From contig JBEKAY010000021.1 in NCBI GenBank assembly GCA_050015675.1, positions 1-64,000 on the forward strand: DNA of 64,000 nt, read 5' to 3'. The notes beneath the pieces are model-generated. The model made no database searches, was not told the DNA's origin, and was given only the letters and a program-made list of their open reading frames with translations. The position numbers and the translations under genes are program-made. Position 1 is the stretch's first letter. Each line of letters opens with the position of its first letter. This stretch comes from Fen-1298 sp050015675. GTDB taxonomy: Bacteria > Bacteroidota > Ignavibacteria > UBA10030. Below are positions 47,901 through 55,684 of the stretch, one piece after another.

Positions 47901-48075
47901 CAGAAGGAGACGATGCGGGCGCAATATCTTGCGCTGATGTCGATAAAAGAAATCCGGATGCCGTGAATAGAAAAAAAAATAAAAACGTTAGACAGTACAG
48001 ATTACTGCTATGATTTTTTGGGTGGTCGGAATGATTAATGAGACTTATCAATGCGGACTTAAAGTATTGTTTCAA
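44971..48075 (-). CDS. Large secreted TPR-repeat protein (YbgF/CpoB- and BamD-like repeats)
   Basis: 1034 aa starting with a basic stretch and a hydrophobic segment (FLFFFLFTASGFLLSTSAQD). The rest is about 25 tetratricopeptide units of the kind found in tol-pal protein YbgF/CpoB, with recurring YPKS-x-x-A-x-x-A motifs (for example FAEAQKRYEKFLLDYPKSTF). Repeats form a superhelix for protein contacts, probably in the periplasm. It opens the envelope operon that continues with a barrel protein, SPOR and TonB proteins, so it may scaffold that complex. Confidence 0.88.
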   Translation of the reverse strand: MKQYFKSALISLINHSDHPKNHSSNLYCLTFLFFFLFTASGFLLSTSAQDIAPASSPSVAEEQDYAFAFGLYSDSLYQLAGQQFEIFVQKYPKSIKRQDAEFFGAECSFQSAQFQNTSVKYNAFIQNNPNSKYVPEAYLKLGQTCINLKKNSEAIAAFKIVLDKYSESEFACEAAYWIGEASLRSDDTQNALKYYTLAYENYPKNRLRDYALYSVAWTLQKRTEYAKAAEQYGKLIAEFPQSSLSAGAHVRIGECFYYAKDYQRAIDALIKSRAEIHDEEELANADYLLAEAFYKLGDFAEAQKRYEKFLLDYPKSTFAAEVTYNLAWSLFNQKNYSKAVKIFDTLAHRSDELGHAALYRRGTAEHLAGQNDKALKTFDEVVKREPQGEWSDNALFDAGMIFFDETNTSEAKPYFQRLAAEFPKSDILPDAYKMLGDCLLIEGNFKEAQEWFKKALAFSTASIEVKVEASFQSAFCAFKLKDFKDAAAKFAEFISQYPKHPKADEAKFYQAEAEYRLGNYNISTLLYQESVESAGSAKKEEALYGIAWAFYKQGNFPQAIESFERLLVEYPRGKFAFDARLRLGDAHFFQKDYKKAVGLYRTVIRMYPDSASIDYAYYQMGQCYLKDEDNTEAIKAFEGLIKVLPHSALADDAQFALGWINFQRKEYGEAIKEFNKLIKTFPNSELAARAYYSLGDSYYNIQQFVAAEKSYREVLRQFPKSPYVADATTGIQYCLIAQGKDDEAVEVLDEFVKENPNSPVGEELQLKKGDLLFNQKKYSDAVAVYRGFAEKYPSSKLLANAQYALAKCYRVQGSPDEAALAFERAANVPNAAEKVIGESLYEAAEIYNTQHNSEKAILTLQNLQQKVKDPEIIAEAKLRIGETLRSLGKNAEASAQFEQVMKEYGDLPLADEARVAQARMYFESQDYDRAKAAAEKVATSRKDETGAEAQYIVGASLAGKKDWTNVITALLRVKYVFPSYDRWVGRACLGLGDAYEQTKDVRRARESYLTVLKLKTDSSVIEEARRRLKRMEQQ

Positions 48076-48193
48076 ATGTGACCGCTAACGATGTAATGTA
48101 ATAGAAAGCCGATTGGAAAGCAAGAACCGCCCGACGGAAACTCTTTACCCACCCTTTACATTTACTACAAGCATACCGCACTGTATATTGTTG

Positions 48194-48784
48194 TTATTTT
48201 TTTACGAGTCCAAGCGGCAGCACGGCTTTTCCATACGTTTCATTCAAGACTTGAGCTATGCCGGTATATATTGCCGACGCGCCGCACACTATTCCCTCGA
48301 ACCCGGCAAATTGTCTTATGCCCGCATTGCCCGTTGCATAACCTATCGCCAGTAGAAAGAAAAGTACAGTCAATGTGCCGAACACAACCTGTAGAGCCTT
48401 AGATAATCTAAACGTACCAATGAACAAGCAGAACGTGAATATTCCCCACATCATTAAGTAGTATGCCAATCCAGTTTCGGATGTTTTATCGATCCATCCA
48501 AGTTTAGGCATGACGATCAGCGCAACGAGCGTGAGCCAGAAAAATCCATAGGAAGCGAACGCTGTAAGCCCGAATGTATTGTTCTTCTTCCATTCCATAA
48601 TTCCAGCAATAACCTGCGCCAGCCCGCCGTAAAATATTCCCATTGCAAGTATCATGGAATTGAGCTCGTACATTCCCGCGTTGTGAAAATTGAGTAGCAC
48701 GGTCGTCATACCGAATGCCAACAAACCGAGCGGGGCAGGATTTGCAGAATTGTCTTTTATGTCAAAACGTGTGTCTCCGTTCAT
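48194..48784 (-). CDS. satP: GPR1/FUN34/YaaH-family acetate transporter
   Basis: 196 aa with six membrane helices. NPAPLGLLAFGMTTVLLNFHNAG is the family signature (NPAPLGLxxFG). It carries acetate and perhaps succinate across the inner membrane. Single gene, with its own upstream region of about 85 bases towards the YfiT gene. Confidence 0.9.
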   Translation of the reverse strand: MNGDTRFDIKDNSANPAPLGLLAFGMTTVLLNFHNAGMYELNSMILAMGIFYGGLAQVIAGIMEWKKNNTFGLTAFASYGFFWLTLVALIVMPKLGWIDKTSETGLAYYLMMWGIFTFCLFIGTFRLSKALQVVFGTLTVLFFLLAIGYATGNAGIRQFAGFEGIVCGASAIYTGIAQVLNETYGKAVLPLGLVKK

Positions 48785-48868
48785 GGTGCTCTCCTTTGTG
48801 GTGTTGAGTTATTTGTGCACGGTGGAACGAAACCGTTATCGCAACGAAATTGATATTCGGCGTATTCT

Positions 48869-49405
48869 TTATTTCCAAAGTCGTAATTGTTTTAAGCTTG
48901 TAATATGTGCTAAATGATGATTACAATGCCACGCATAAATGCCGAGGGTTGCATTAAGCCTCAATTCTTTTCCGTGTTCAGGATGAATAAAACTTTTTTC
49001 TAAATCCTCTTTCGTTAATGATTTAAGCAACACGACCCATCGTTGATGCAATCCTTCTAATATTTTAAGAGCAGGTTCGATAGGCATACTTTTACTATCT
49101 GCAAGTTCAGCCCAACGGTCTTCGAAATACGGCTTTATCGTCGGTTTATCTTCTGTCAACGCAAGTTTAAAGCGGGTGACGCTATTCATATGACTATCGG
49201 CACAATGGTGTACAACTTGCCGTATCGTCCAACCGTCGGGCCTGTATGGTGTGTCTAATTGTTCATCTGTTAATTTTTCAACTTCGGTTCTTAATTTTGA
49301 AGGAAACAGTTCAATGGTGTGTATGTATTGACTGAGAATTTCAGGCGTAAAAGTGTTTGGTTTTACAAATTTTCCAATTGGATATTTCAGTTCTTCTATC
49401 GTCAT
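48869..49405 (-). CDS. YfiT/BstA-like DinB-superfamily metal protein (bacillithiol transferase type)
   Basis: 178 aa. A four-helix DinB fold with the metal His triad: VVHHCADSHMNSV provides the first His and YAWHCNHHLAHI the last ones. YRPDGWTIRQVVHH is typical of YfiT. In Bacillus the YfiT protein is described as a bacillithiol S-transferase (BstA). The presence of bshA at 23 kb supports that reading, but other DinB proteins use different thiols or none. Confidence 0.85.
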   Translation of the reverse strand: MTIEELKYPIGKFVKPNTFTPEILSQYIHTIELFPSKLRTEVEKLTDEQLDTPYRPDGWTIRQVVHHCADSHMNSVTRFKLALTEDKPTIKPYFEDRWAELADSKSMPIEPALKILEGLHQRWVVLLKSLTKEDLEKSFIHPEHGKELRLNATLGIYAWHCNHHLAHITSLKQLRLWK

Positions 49406-49565
49406 TTTTTTTTCTTGTACCTGTCATAAGTGTGACATAACTATTTTAACAACACATTACATGGGCACAGAGGTTCCTTGCATATAAGTGACGCTTGTAA
49501 GATTTGTCGGTCGGTTACGTCAAAATTGAGCGAACCCAGTCCCTTTTTCATAAAAGTATTTTTCG

Positions 49566-50276
49566 TTATTCGTGGTTAGTTTTTTCTTTGCTGAATCGCA
49601 AATGAACAAAGTCTATGATTCTCTTTTTATAGATGTATCCGAAGACAAACAATATACTTGCGACAACAGAAACGATGATGGCGATGAGGTATTGGCTCGA
49701 TTCTATCTTCGCACCGATAAAGGAAGAACCAATCATAGATGGAGTGCGTGCACAAATTATGATGATGAAGAACAGAACAGGCTTGATTGGAGTGAGTCCG
49801 GCGATATACACAAGAATATCTTTAGGAATGCCGGGTATGAGGAATAAGAAAAATATTGTTGTTTCAAGTTTCGGGCTATTGATCAAGGTGCTGAATTTCT
49901 CAAGTTCCTTCTCGGAAATAAATTTTTTAACAAGCGGAAATCCAAACAGCTTCACACATGTAAAAACAATGATATACCCAACCGTTATACCTAGTGTAGA
50001 ATAAACTGTGCCCCAGAAAGTCCCGAATATATATCCTCCAGCAATCTGCACTGGCTCCCCAGGAATGACTGCAATCACCACTTGAATTACCTGGAAAAGC
50101 ATGAATACCACAGCGCTCCAAGGGCCGAATGATAACAAGTACTCTCTAAATCTATGAGGGTCACTTACTAACCTTGTCAACTCCGGTGCGAAACGGACAG
50201 TTGCATATACAATCGTTACTACAAACAGAGCGGCAAGAACAATATTGATAGCGATAAGAGGTCGCAATTTCCCCAT
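49566..50276 (-). CDS. VTT-domain (TVP38/TMEM64, DedA-like) membrane protein
   Basis: 236 aa with about six helices. VIPGEPVQIAGGYIFGTFWG and LIPGIPKDILVYIAGLT are the two re-entrant G-x-P motifs of the VTT family. Members are linked to lipid flipping and membrane homeostasis. It precedes a tatA gene by about 120 bases on the same strand order. The exact role cannot be told. Confidence 0.88.
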   Translation of the reverse strand: MGKLRPLIAINIVLAALFVVTIVYATVRFAPELTRLVSDPHRFREYLLSFGPWSAVVFMLFQVIQVVIAVIPGEPVQIAGGYIFGTFWGTVYSTLGITVGYIIVFTCVKLFGFPLVKKFISEKELEKFSTLINSPKLETTIFFLFLIPGIPKDILVYIAGLTPIKPVLFFIIIICARTPSMIGSSFIGAKIESSQYLIAIIVSVVASILFVFGYIYKKRIIDFVHLRFSKEKTNHE

Positions 50277-50393
50277 GGTATTCCCTTCATCTAATAATTG
50301 GAACCTTCCCTATGGCCATCAAAAGTATAGTCGGTAAAGGATGGATACAGATTCTCTATTCTATAGTGCATTCTGCGATTGTTGAATATGTAA

Positions 50394-50591
50394 TCATTTC
50401 TTCTCAGACTTATCGTCGAGCGGCTTCACTTCTTTATTGACCTCTTCCTGAATATCGTGTGCTGCCTTTCGGAATTCTCGAATACCTTGACCAAGTCCTT
50501 TCGCTATATCGGGTATTTTTTTTGCACCAAAGAAAAGAAAAATAACGACCAAAATAAGTAAAAGTTCCGGACCGCCAATGTTCTCAAACAT
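50394..50591 (-). CDS. tatA: Twin-arginine translocase subunit TatA/TatE
   Basis: 65 aa. One N-terminal helix (IGGPELLLILVVIFLFFGAKKIPDIAKGLGQGI) with the FFGAKKIP hinge and an amphipathic helix, followed by an acidic/basic tail. It forms the pore of the Tat export system for folded proteins. tatC is not in the window. Confidence 0.92.
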   Translation of the reverse strand: MFENIGGPELLLILVVIFLFFGAKKIPDIAKGLGQGIREFRKAAHDIQEEVNKEVKPLDDKSEKK

Positions 50592-50631
50592 GATACTTCT
50601 CCTTTATTGTAATAATAGTATTAAAATCGTT

Positions 50632-51822
50632 TTATCTAACTGGATCATATGTGCTTACCCCCAACGGAAGAATCTTCATCGTTACACCCGCGGTAAATAT
50701 TCCGGGGTCAGCTATGGTTATGAAGAATCCTGGTGAGAAGTAAGATGATGAAATTACACCAGGATATACATTCAATCGAAACCGGCAATTCCTTGATGCT
50801 GAATAGACCATAGACGCAAGAAGAGAGTTATTTCGATCATAGTATATTCCTGCCATCAATCCTGATTCTATAGTATTCGAAGGGACTCCATTCTGTACCG
50901 GCAAGCTTTTTACGCCTGTCGATGCCAAACCGGCACCCATAGAAATAGCATCTTCTATATTGTTTTTGAAAGACAGTCCGAGAATTGCAAAGTTGCCAAA
51001 ATGAAAGAATAGACTTGTCGATTTTGACTTTGTCAATGCATATTTCATAACAAAATTCTGACCTGCATTGCGGAACGCAAGCGGAGCGAACGAAAGTGCA
51101 GCAGGCTGAGACCAATCGTTCAGATTTAATTCGGAAGAAAAGAATTCTGATACTTTGTCGGAACTAAAAAGCAGAATTCCAAGAGGATGAAAAATAAGAA
51201 AGTCAGGAATACAATCTTCATTTGGATAGATATGAGGACCGTTTTCCACTGCCTCATTCAAGAATTCACTTGCCATAACGGTGATTGCTCCAAACAAATA
51301 AGGTAGAGGATAACCATTGAAATCATACCATTCAGCAATTTTACGCGAGACCATTCCGCCACCGACTACATGGAGCATATAGTTTGGAACCCATTGGCTG
51401 CGGTCTATATCGAAACTGGCGGGGAATATTTCTTGACGCAGAAATCGGTTCCAGCCAAAATCACTAATGACAGGAAGAGGAGATGTAACACTGCGCCAAA
51501 CACTTGTTGCACCTTTATTCCATGGGATTGCATCAAACGTGCTTGACCGGCTAAGTTGTTGGTACGTATCACAACCACCATTAACAAAGACCGAGATGGG
51601 ATTAAAAAGTGCTTCTGATCCGTACTCGTATGGACGGAAGAAATAATAATTCTTTTCCTGTCCATAGAGCTTCAATGAAGAAAATAGACAGCAAGAAAAA
51701 ATAATGAAGCATGTTCCTGTTATGAAAGATGCCCGTGTATAATTCTTCGAGTGATTCTTAATGTCTGTCAGCAAATAATATTTCCAAAATACAAGATGCA
51801 AAGTTGTTCCTGTGTTGCACAA
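50632..51822 (-). CDS. Exported protein of unknown function
   Basis: 396 aa. A signal-peptide-like segment (FITGTCFIIFSCCLFSSLKLYGQ) lies 30 residues in, so the true start may be later, for example an in-frame TTG about 18 codons on. The middle holds LHVVGGGMVSRKIAEWYDF and ITVMASEFLNEAVENGPHIY, which read like membrane-embedded or reentrant helices. The C-terminal half is strand-rich. This arrangement resembles DUF-type outer-membrane proteins of Bacteroidetes; no function is assigned. It lies 40 bases from tatA on the same strand. Confidence 0.65.
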   Translation of the reverse strand: MCNTGTTLHLVFWKYYLLTDIKNHSKNYTRASFITGTCFIIFSCCLFSSLKLYGQEKNYYFFRPYEYGSEALFNPISVFVNGGCDTYQQLSRSSTFDAIPWNKGATSVWRSVTSPLPVISDFGWNRFLRQEIFPASFDIDRSQWVPNYMLHVVGGGMVSRKIAEWYDFNGYPLPYLFGAITVMASEFLNEAVENGPHIYPNEDCIPDFLIFHPLGILLFSSDKVSEFFSSELNLNDWSQPAALSFAPLAFRNAGQNFVMKYALTKSKSTSLFFHFGNFAILGLSFKNNIEDAISMGAGLASTGVKSLPVQNGVPSNTIESGLMAGIYYDRNNSLLASMVYSASRNCRFRLNVYPGVISSSYFSPGFFITIADPGIFTAGVTMKILPLGVSTYDPVR

Positions 51823-51904
51823 ATATAAAAATTATAAAAACGCTAATCTTTAGCCGTTTTGAACAGAGTTGTAGGTAAAATAAATATTATGAAGGAGAAA
51901 TTGA

Positions 51905-52294
51905 TCAGATTTGGAGCTTACAGAGAGAATAAAAATCAAGATGAGGAACATAGGGTGCAGTATATCTTATGCTTGAACTTCTGCAAAGAAATAAGCCGGC
52001 CTCTTGAGTAATTGTGGACTCCGCTGCAAGAGGCACACTATCTTCATCGATCAGGCAGTTAGGCTTGGTCGAATTGTTGGACGGTTGATAAGCTTCGTTA
52101 CTTGTTGTGCAGAAATGGGTGTAGAATATGACCTGTTCATCATAGTGAGGATCATACATCTCTGAACTCTGCCCTTCATATTCTTCGCGTACCATTGGAT
52201 GCGACAAAAAAAGAGCATCGACATTAATTGCATCGAGAAAGAATGTCAGAGAGATTGTTAGTCTGAAAATATTTGAGAGTAATGTATTCGACAA
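51905..52294 (-). CDS. Possible small ORF, doubtful
   Basis: 129 codons, starting at TTG, with a hydrophobic first 25 residues and then a Ser/Thr/Asp-rich, Cys-containing part without family likeness. No ribosome binding site is evident. The stretch 51823-52503 otherwise shows no feature apart from AT-rich promoter-like sequence upstream of the next gene. It may be a secreted small protein or chance. Confidence 0.25.
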   Translation of the reverse strand: MSNTLLSNIFRLTISLTFFLDAINVDALFLSHPMVREEYEGQSSEMYDPHYDEQVIFYTHFCTTSNEAYQPSNNSTKPNCLIDEDSVPLAAESTITQEAGLFLCRSSSIRYTAPYVPHLDFYSLCKLQI

Positions 52295-52503
52295 TGTGAT
52301 ATCTCTACTATAATTGCTGACTTAGAATATTGAAAAACATGAAGAGATGCAAATGATTCTCAGTCAACAGAAGAACTTTGCGAAATGTCATATTCTTTAT
52401 AGGTGGGAACGAAGTAAAAAATCGGCACGCAAGCGGGAATTTGTTTGCCGCTTCTTTTGTTTTCTTAATATATAATTTACGAATCACCATAAGAAATAAT
52501 TGT

Positions 52504-53766
52504 ATGAGACACGGTCTACTCATCGGCTTGATGTTTCTCGCCTCTCACTGCTTCGCTCAACTCCTGCCGGCGAGCGTTCATATGACGCCCATAAAAAAAA
52601 CCGCGCTTGTTCAGGTAAACGTTCTTGTACCGGAAAAATTCAAAAATGCATTCCCGCAGAACCATACGCTCAACACTCCTATTGGATATAAAGCAAAAGT
52701 ATTCTATGCAGGGCGTTTGAGCAAACCAAGGTTTTTTGCCTGGGGACCGGACAGCGTGCTGCATGTTGCCAACAAGACCAGCGGAGAAATTATTGCACTC
52801 CCCGACCGCAATCACGATGGAATTGCAGACACTGCAATTGTCGCGGCTTCAGGATTTCATCTCTCGCATGATCTTGCGTTCTATAACAACGCCATGTATG
52901 TCGCAGAAGAACGCCGTGTCGATAAATGCACCGACCCGGATGTCCACGGAGTTTACATGACGAAAACGGTGTTCATCGATAACATCATGGAAGGCGCGCG
53001 CCAACCTGGAGGCGGACATGACACTCGCACGATCGTCTTCGATCCAATAAACAAGAAGATGTATCTCTCTATCGGGTCTTCATGCAACGTCTGCCGGGAA
53101 GAGTACCGAGCGCTTATCGAAGAATTCAATGACGATGGATCGGGGCGCCGCCCTTATGCAACGGGTATCCGCAACGCAGTGGGAATGACGCTCCACAACT
53201 GCCGGCTGTGGGCAGTCAATAACGGCAGCGATTGGCAGGGGGACGATATACCGCCTGAATGGTTCGATGTCGTACGTGACGGCGGATTTTACGGCCATCC
53301 GTTCGCTTATGCACACGGTGTCTATTTCGATTTCAACGCTCATCAGGAATACCGCGACCTCCTCCCGCTCACAGGCGAGGACAGCGCGCGCGTGCGCTCG
53401 ATGGTACAGCCCGCCGCGATCGTGCAAGCGCACTCTGCACCGATGGCTATCGTTTTTTCCAATGCTTCTTTTCCAAAACAATTTCAGAACGGGGCGTTCG
53501 TTGCATTCCGCGGTTCATGGAACCGTTCCAACCGGACCGGTTACAAAGTTGTATTCATGAAATTACGGCACGATGGAGACACAACGGTACAGTATGTGAC
53601 CGATGTTGTAACTGGATTTCAAAAAGACGGGAGTAATTCGTACGCTGATATTTGGGGACGCCCGGTCGGGCTGGCAGTAGACCTGCGCGGCAATCTCTAT
53701 GTCGGCTCCGATGATATCACACAATGCATCATTATTGTGTCTCCTCTTGCTTCGAGAAAAAAATAA
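52504..53766 (+). CDS. Secreted L-sorbosone dehydrogenase-like beta-propeller protein
   Basis: 420 aa after a signal peptide (HGLLIGLMFLASHCFAQ). Six-bladed propeller typical of PQQ-dependent aldose/sorbosone dehydrogenases: GRLSKPRFFAWGPDSVLHVANK, FDPINKKMYLSIGSSCNVCREE, ATGIRNAVGM and GRPVGLAVDLRGNLYVGSDD. The CNVC pair could form a disulfide. The frame opens at 52378, but ATG 52504 starts the signal peptide. Binding of PQQ and the sugar oxidised are not provable by eye. GC content is higher here than in its flanks. Confidence 0.8.
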   Translation: MRHGLLIGLMFLASHCFAQLLPASVHMTPIKKTALVQVNVLVPEKFKNAFPQNHTLNTPIGYKAKVFYAGRLSKPRFFAWGPDSVLHVANKTSGEIIALPDRNHDGIADTAIVAASGFHLSHDLAFYNNAMYVAEERRVDKCTDPDVHGVYMTKTVFIDNIMEGARQPGGGHDTRTIVFDPINKKMYLSIGSSCNVCREEYRALIEEFNDDGSGRRPYATGIRNAVGMTLHNCRLWAVNNGSDWQGDDIPPEWFDVVRDGGFYGHPFAYAHGVYFDFNAHQEYRDLLPLTGEDSARVRSMVQPAAIVQAHSAPMAIVFSNASFPKQFQNGAFVAFRGSWNRSNRTGYKVVFMKLRHDGDTTVQYVTDVVTGFQKDGSNSYADIWGRPVGLAVDLRGNLYVGSDDITQCIIIVSPLASRKK

Positions 53767-53978
53767 TGGAGCGGTGAGAGAACCATCGGAGATAGCTATA
53801 ACTTTTCTTTTCTTGCTAGTAGTTTTTTGTGGTTTATTTCTCTCCAGTTGATGCCGGAGAGAATTTAGAAATTCAATGTCTTTGTTGTATCTGTCTTACT
53901 ATCGGGCAATCCGAGCTTTCTTTCTTCTCTTACCCTACAATCTTTTTTTCATCAGAAATAAAACAACAGAAACAAATC

Positions 53979-54332
53979 TTATTTGATGTTGGATTGCCAA
54001 CGCCAGGGCAGCCGTGGCATTGGTTTACCGTTCAGTGCAAGAATTATTCGTTCTACAGCCAGGGCTCTCCTTTTTTCTTCCAGGATCAGACTTTCAACGG
54101 CAAGCATTGTTCTTTTCATTTCCAGAGCTTCACTTTTCTCCACTTGAGTTTCTCCTTTCTCCTTCAGAGTCAGACTTTCCACGGCAAGTGCCATTTTTTT
54201 CACCGCCAGCGCTCGCCTTTTCTCCGCCAGGATCAGACTTTCCGCGGCAAGTACATTTCTTTTCTCCGCCAGGGTCATTTCTTTCGGAGTTTGTTCAAGA
54301 GATTGTATTCTTGGTTCAGAAATAAAATGCAT
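53979..54332 (-). CDS. Heptad-repeat coiled-coil protein of unknown function
   Basis: 117 aa. Residues ~20-103 are twelve consecutive seven-residue units, mostly of the form LAxExxx (LAEKRNV, LAAESLI, LAEKRRA, LAVKKMA, LAVESLT...). A Leu at the same position each time predicts a long coiled coil. The DNA shows matching 21-bp periodicity. AGGAAG lies 8 bases before the ATG. The opposite strand is also open (53829-54335), but its product is Phe/Ser-rich and looks like a shadow. It lies between the sorbosone gene and the CRISPR trailer. Confidence 0.5.
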   Translation of the reverse strand: MHFISEPRIQSLEQTPKEMTLAEKRNVLAAESLILAEKRRALAVKKMALAVESLTLKEKGETQVEKSEALEMKRTMLAVESLILEEKRRALAVERIILALNGKPMPRLPWRWQSNIK

Positions 54333-54409
54333 TGACGATGCTTCCTGAAAAAAAAATATCGAATGGGTTTTGATTGATGGAAAGATAAAAAGTTGGTATG
54401 AAAAGCGGT

Positions 54410-54432
54410 ATCACGCAAACGCGTGATTTTTT
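54410..54432 (+). terminator. Terminator-like hairpin
   Basis: ATCACGC AAAC GCGTGAT followed by five T. The stem is 7 bp with a 4-base loop. No supported plus-strand gene lies directly upstream, so it may belong to an unannotated RNA or the distant gene ending at 53766. Confidence 0.45.
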
Positions 54433-54506
54433 AAAAATGTAAAGATTACAAAATAAGGGCTGAGGAAAGAGATTATAGAATGAGAATCGGAGAAAGATGC
54501 AATCTT

Positions 54507-54534
54507 GTAGAGACGTTCAATTGAACGTCTCTAC
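54507..54534. repeat. Perfect 28-nt palindrome
   Basis: GTAGAGACGTTCAA is followed at once by its exact reverse complement, centred between 54520 and 54521. It is a known style of dispersed intergenic palindrome (GTAGAGACG...CGTCTCTAC). It lies in the gene-free stretch 54333-54875. Confidence 0.6.
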
Positions 54535-54575
54535 TAAAATCAAAAAACTATTTGTTTTGGAGTATTTTCTTCTCG

Positions 54576-54645
54576 CTCCCAAGCTCTTTTACCCGCCATC
54601 TTTCCCGCCAGAACGCGTAGCGGGCTGGTTGGCGGGGCTTGGGAG
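54576..54645. repeat. REP-like nested inverted repeat
   Basis: CTCCCAAGC (54576-54584) pairs with GCTTGGGAG (54637-54645), and inside it CCCGCCA pairs with TGGCGGG-like sequence. The GC-rich island in AT-rich DNA is typical of REP/BIME elements. A smaller hairpin TCCGGC TAAC GCCGGA lies at 54731-54746. Confidence 0.5.
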
Positions 54646-54875
54646 TGTTGATGTTTGTGGATTCACTTCCTTTTTTCCTTTGGAGCAGAGTTTCAACTGT
54701 TAACTAAATAAAGTCTGCGTTTTTTTAGCATCCGGCTAACGCCGGAATGATTTTATACGCTCAACCAGAGTTTGGGAACGAGGTGAAGAATCTTCCCGTT
54801 TCACAACAAAGTTTGAGATCGAAAAGATGACAGAGTAATTTCCACAAAGGTTGTAGACGCTTTTACGCGACCGCG

Positions 54876-55429
54876 GTTTCAACTTCCTTTCAAACAGAGG
54901 TACTTTCAGCTAGAGTTCATCGTTACACGAAGTGAACGGCGTTTCAGCTTCCTTTCAAACGGAGGTACTTCCAGCTACATGTAAGCCGCGACCATGGTAC
55001 AAGTAGTTTCAGCTTCCTTTCAAACGGAGGTACTTCCAGCCAGGTACCACTAGCGCCTCGCCAGGGAATAGTTTCAGCTTCCTTTCAAACGGAGGTACTT
55101 CCAGCTGCGATGGTACAAAGCACTCGCGTCACTCGGTTTCAGCTTCCTTTCAAACGGAGGTACTTCCAGCATCTCGCCGTAGTTTCCACCTGCGGCATGG
55201 TTTCAGCTTCCTTTCAAACGGAGGTACTTCCAGCGCAGAGAACTATTATAACGAGTGCTACCAAGTTTCAGCTTCCTTTCAAACGGAGGTACTTCCAGCG
55301 GCACGCAAGTCGCCATCGTTGGTTCGTATGTTTCAGCTTCCTTTCAAACGGAGGTACTTCCAGCCAACTGGATAATCTTGGCTCATTTCACCAAGTTTCA
55401 GCTTCCTTTCAAACGGAGGTACTTCCAGC
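54876..55429 (-). CRISPR. Type V-F CRISPR array, 9 repeats and 8 spacers
   Basis: Nine 35-nt repeats begin at 54876, 54941, 55006, 55071, 55136, 55200, 55265, 55330 and 55395. Spacers are 30 nt except the fifth (29). Eight repeats are identical; the one at 54876 has three changes and is the decayed trailer end. The leader is therefore on the right and the array is read on the minus strand, where the repeat ends in GAAAGGAAGCTGAAAC, like known Cas12f repeats ending in GAAGGAA-x-x-x-x-AAC type tails. Cas12f1 lies 255 bases upstream in that direction. Spacers show no match that I could see elsewhere in the window. Confidence 0.97.
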
Positions 55430-55449
55430 GGTTGATAATTCAATTCATA

Positions 55450-55479
55450 AATATATAATGACTTATAGCAGGAAGTCGA
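55450..55479 (-). promoter_or_regulatory. Candidate array (leader) promoter
   Basis: On the minus strand TCGACT (55479-55474) and TATATT (55455-55450) are 18 bases apart. Transcription would begin about 15 bases before the first repeat. The surrounding leader is strongly AT-rich. Confidence 0.35.
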
Positions 55480-55519
55480 TAGAAAAAATTTGATTTCGTG
55501 CTCTCCCGTTATATAGAAG

Positions 55520-55658
55520 AAAAAAAATCTCCATTCTACTCAGAATTAGTGAGTGGGTAAACCCCTCACCCTTCGGATGATGTCAGCGTTAAACTGACAC
55601 TCCCACCATAACGGAGGCAGGATGAAACCACCCGTCCCGTCTTCTGCATAAGCAAAAG
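55520..55658 (-). ncRNA. Candidate tracrRNA of the Cas12f1 system
   Basis: The interval between cas12f1 and the array folds on the minus strand into CTCC/GGAG around 55602-55617, TGTCAG...CTGACA (55581-55599), GTGAG-GGG...CCC-CTCAC (55549-55569) and ATTCT/AGAAT (55533-55546), ending in T8 (55527-55520). AATGGAGAT (55535-55527) can pair with the repeat segment ACCTCCGTT in 8 of 9 positions including one G-U, and GTTTCA (55628-55623) with TGAAAC at the repeat end. A weak promoter, TTGAAA over the cas12f1 stop and TTACTT 17 bases later, would give ~139 nt, close to known Cas12f tracrRNAs. Boundaries are inferred. Confidence 0.4.
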
Positions 55659-55684
55659 AAATGAAAGTAACAGAATGAAAACGA

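Noticed and set aside
53829..54335. Plus-strand ORF opposite the heptad-repeat gene
   Set aside because: Phe/Ser/Gln-rich product made by the reverse reading of Leu/Glu/Lys heptads; no ribosome binding site; the minus strand has one.
55110..55493. Open frames across the CRISPR array
   Set aside because: The product only repeats the translated CRISPR repeat (QLPFKRRYFQ, SFLSNGGTS); it is an array artefact.
55602..55629. Degenerate CRISPR repeat copy near the cas12f1 end
   Set aside because: CCTCCGTT matches the sense repeat over 8 bases and GTTTCA the antisense over 6; too short and in mixed orientation, so kept only as tracr-like pairing evidence.
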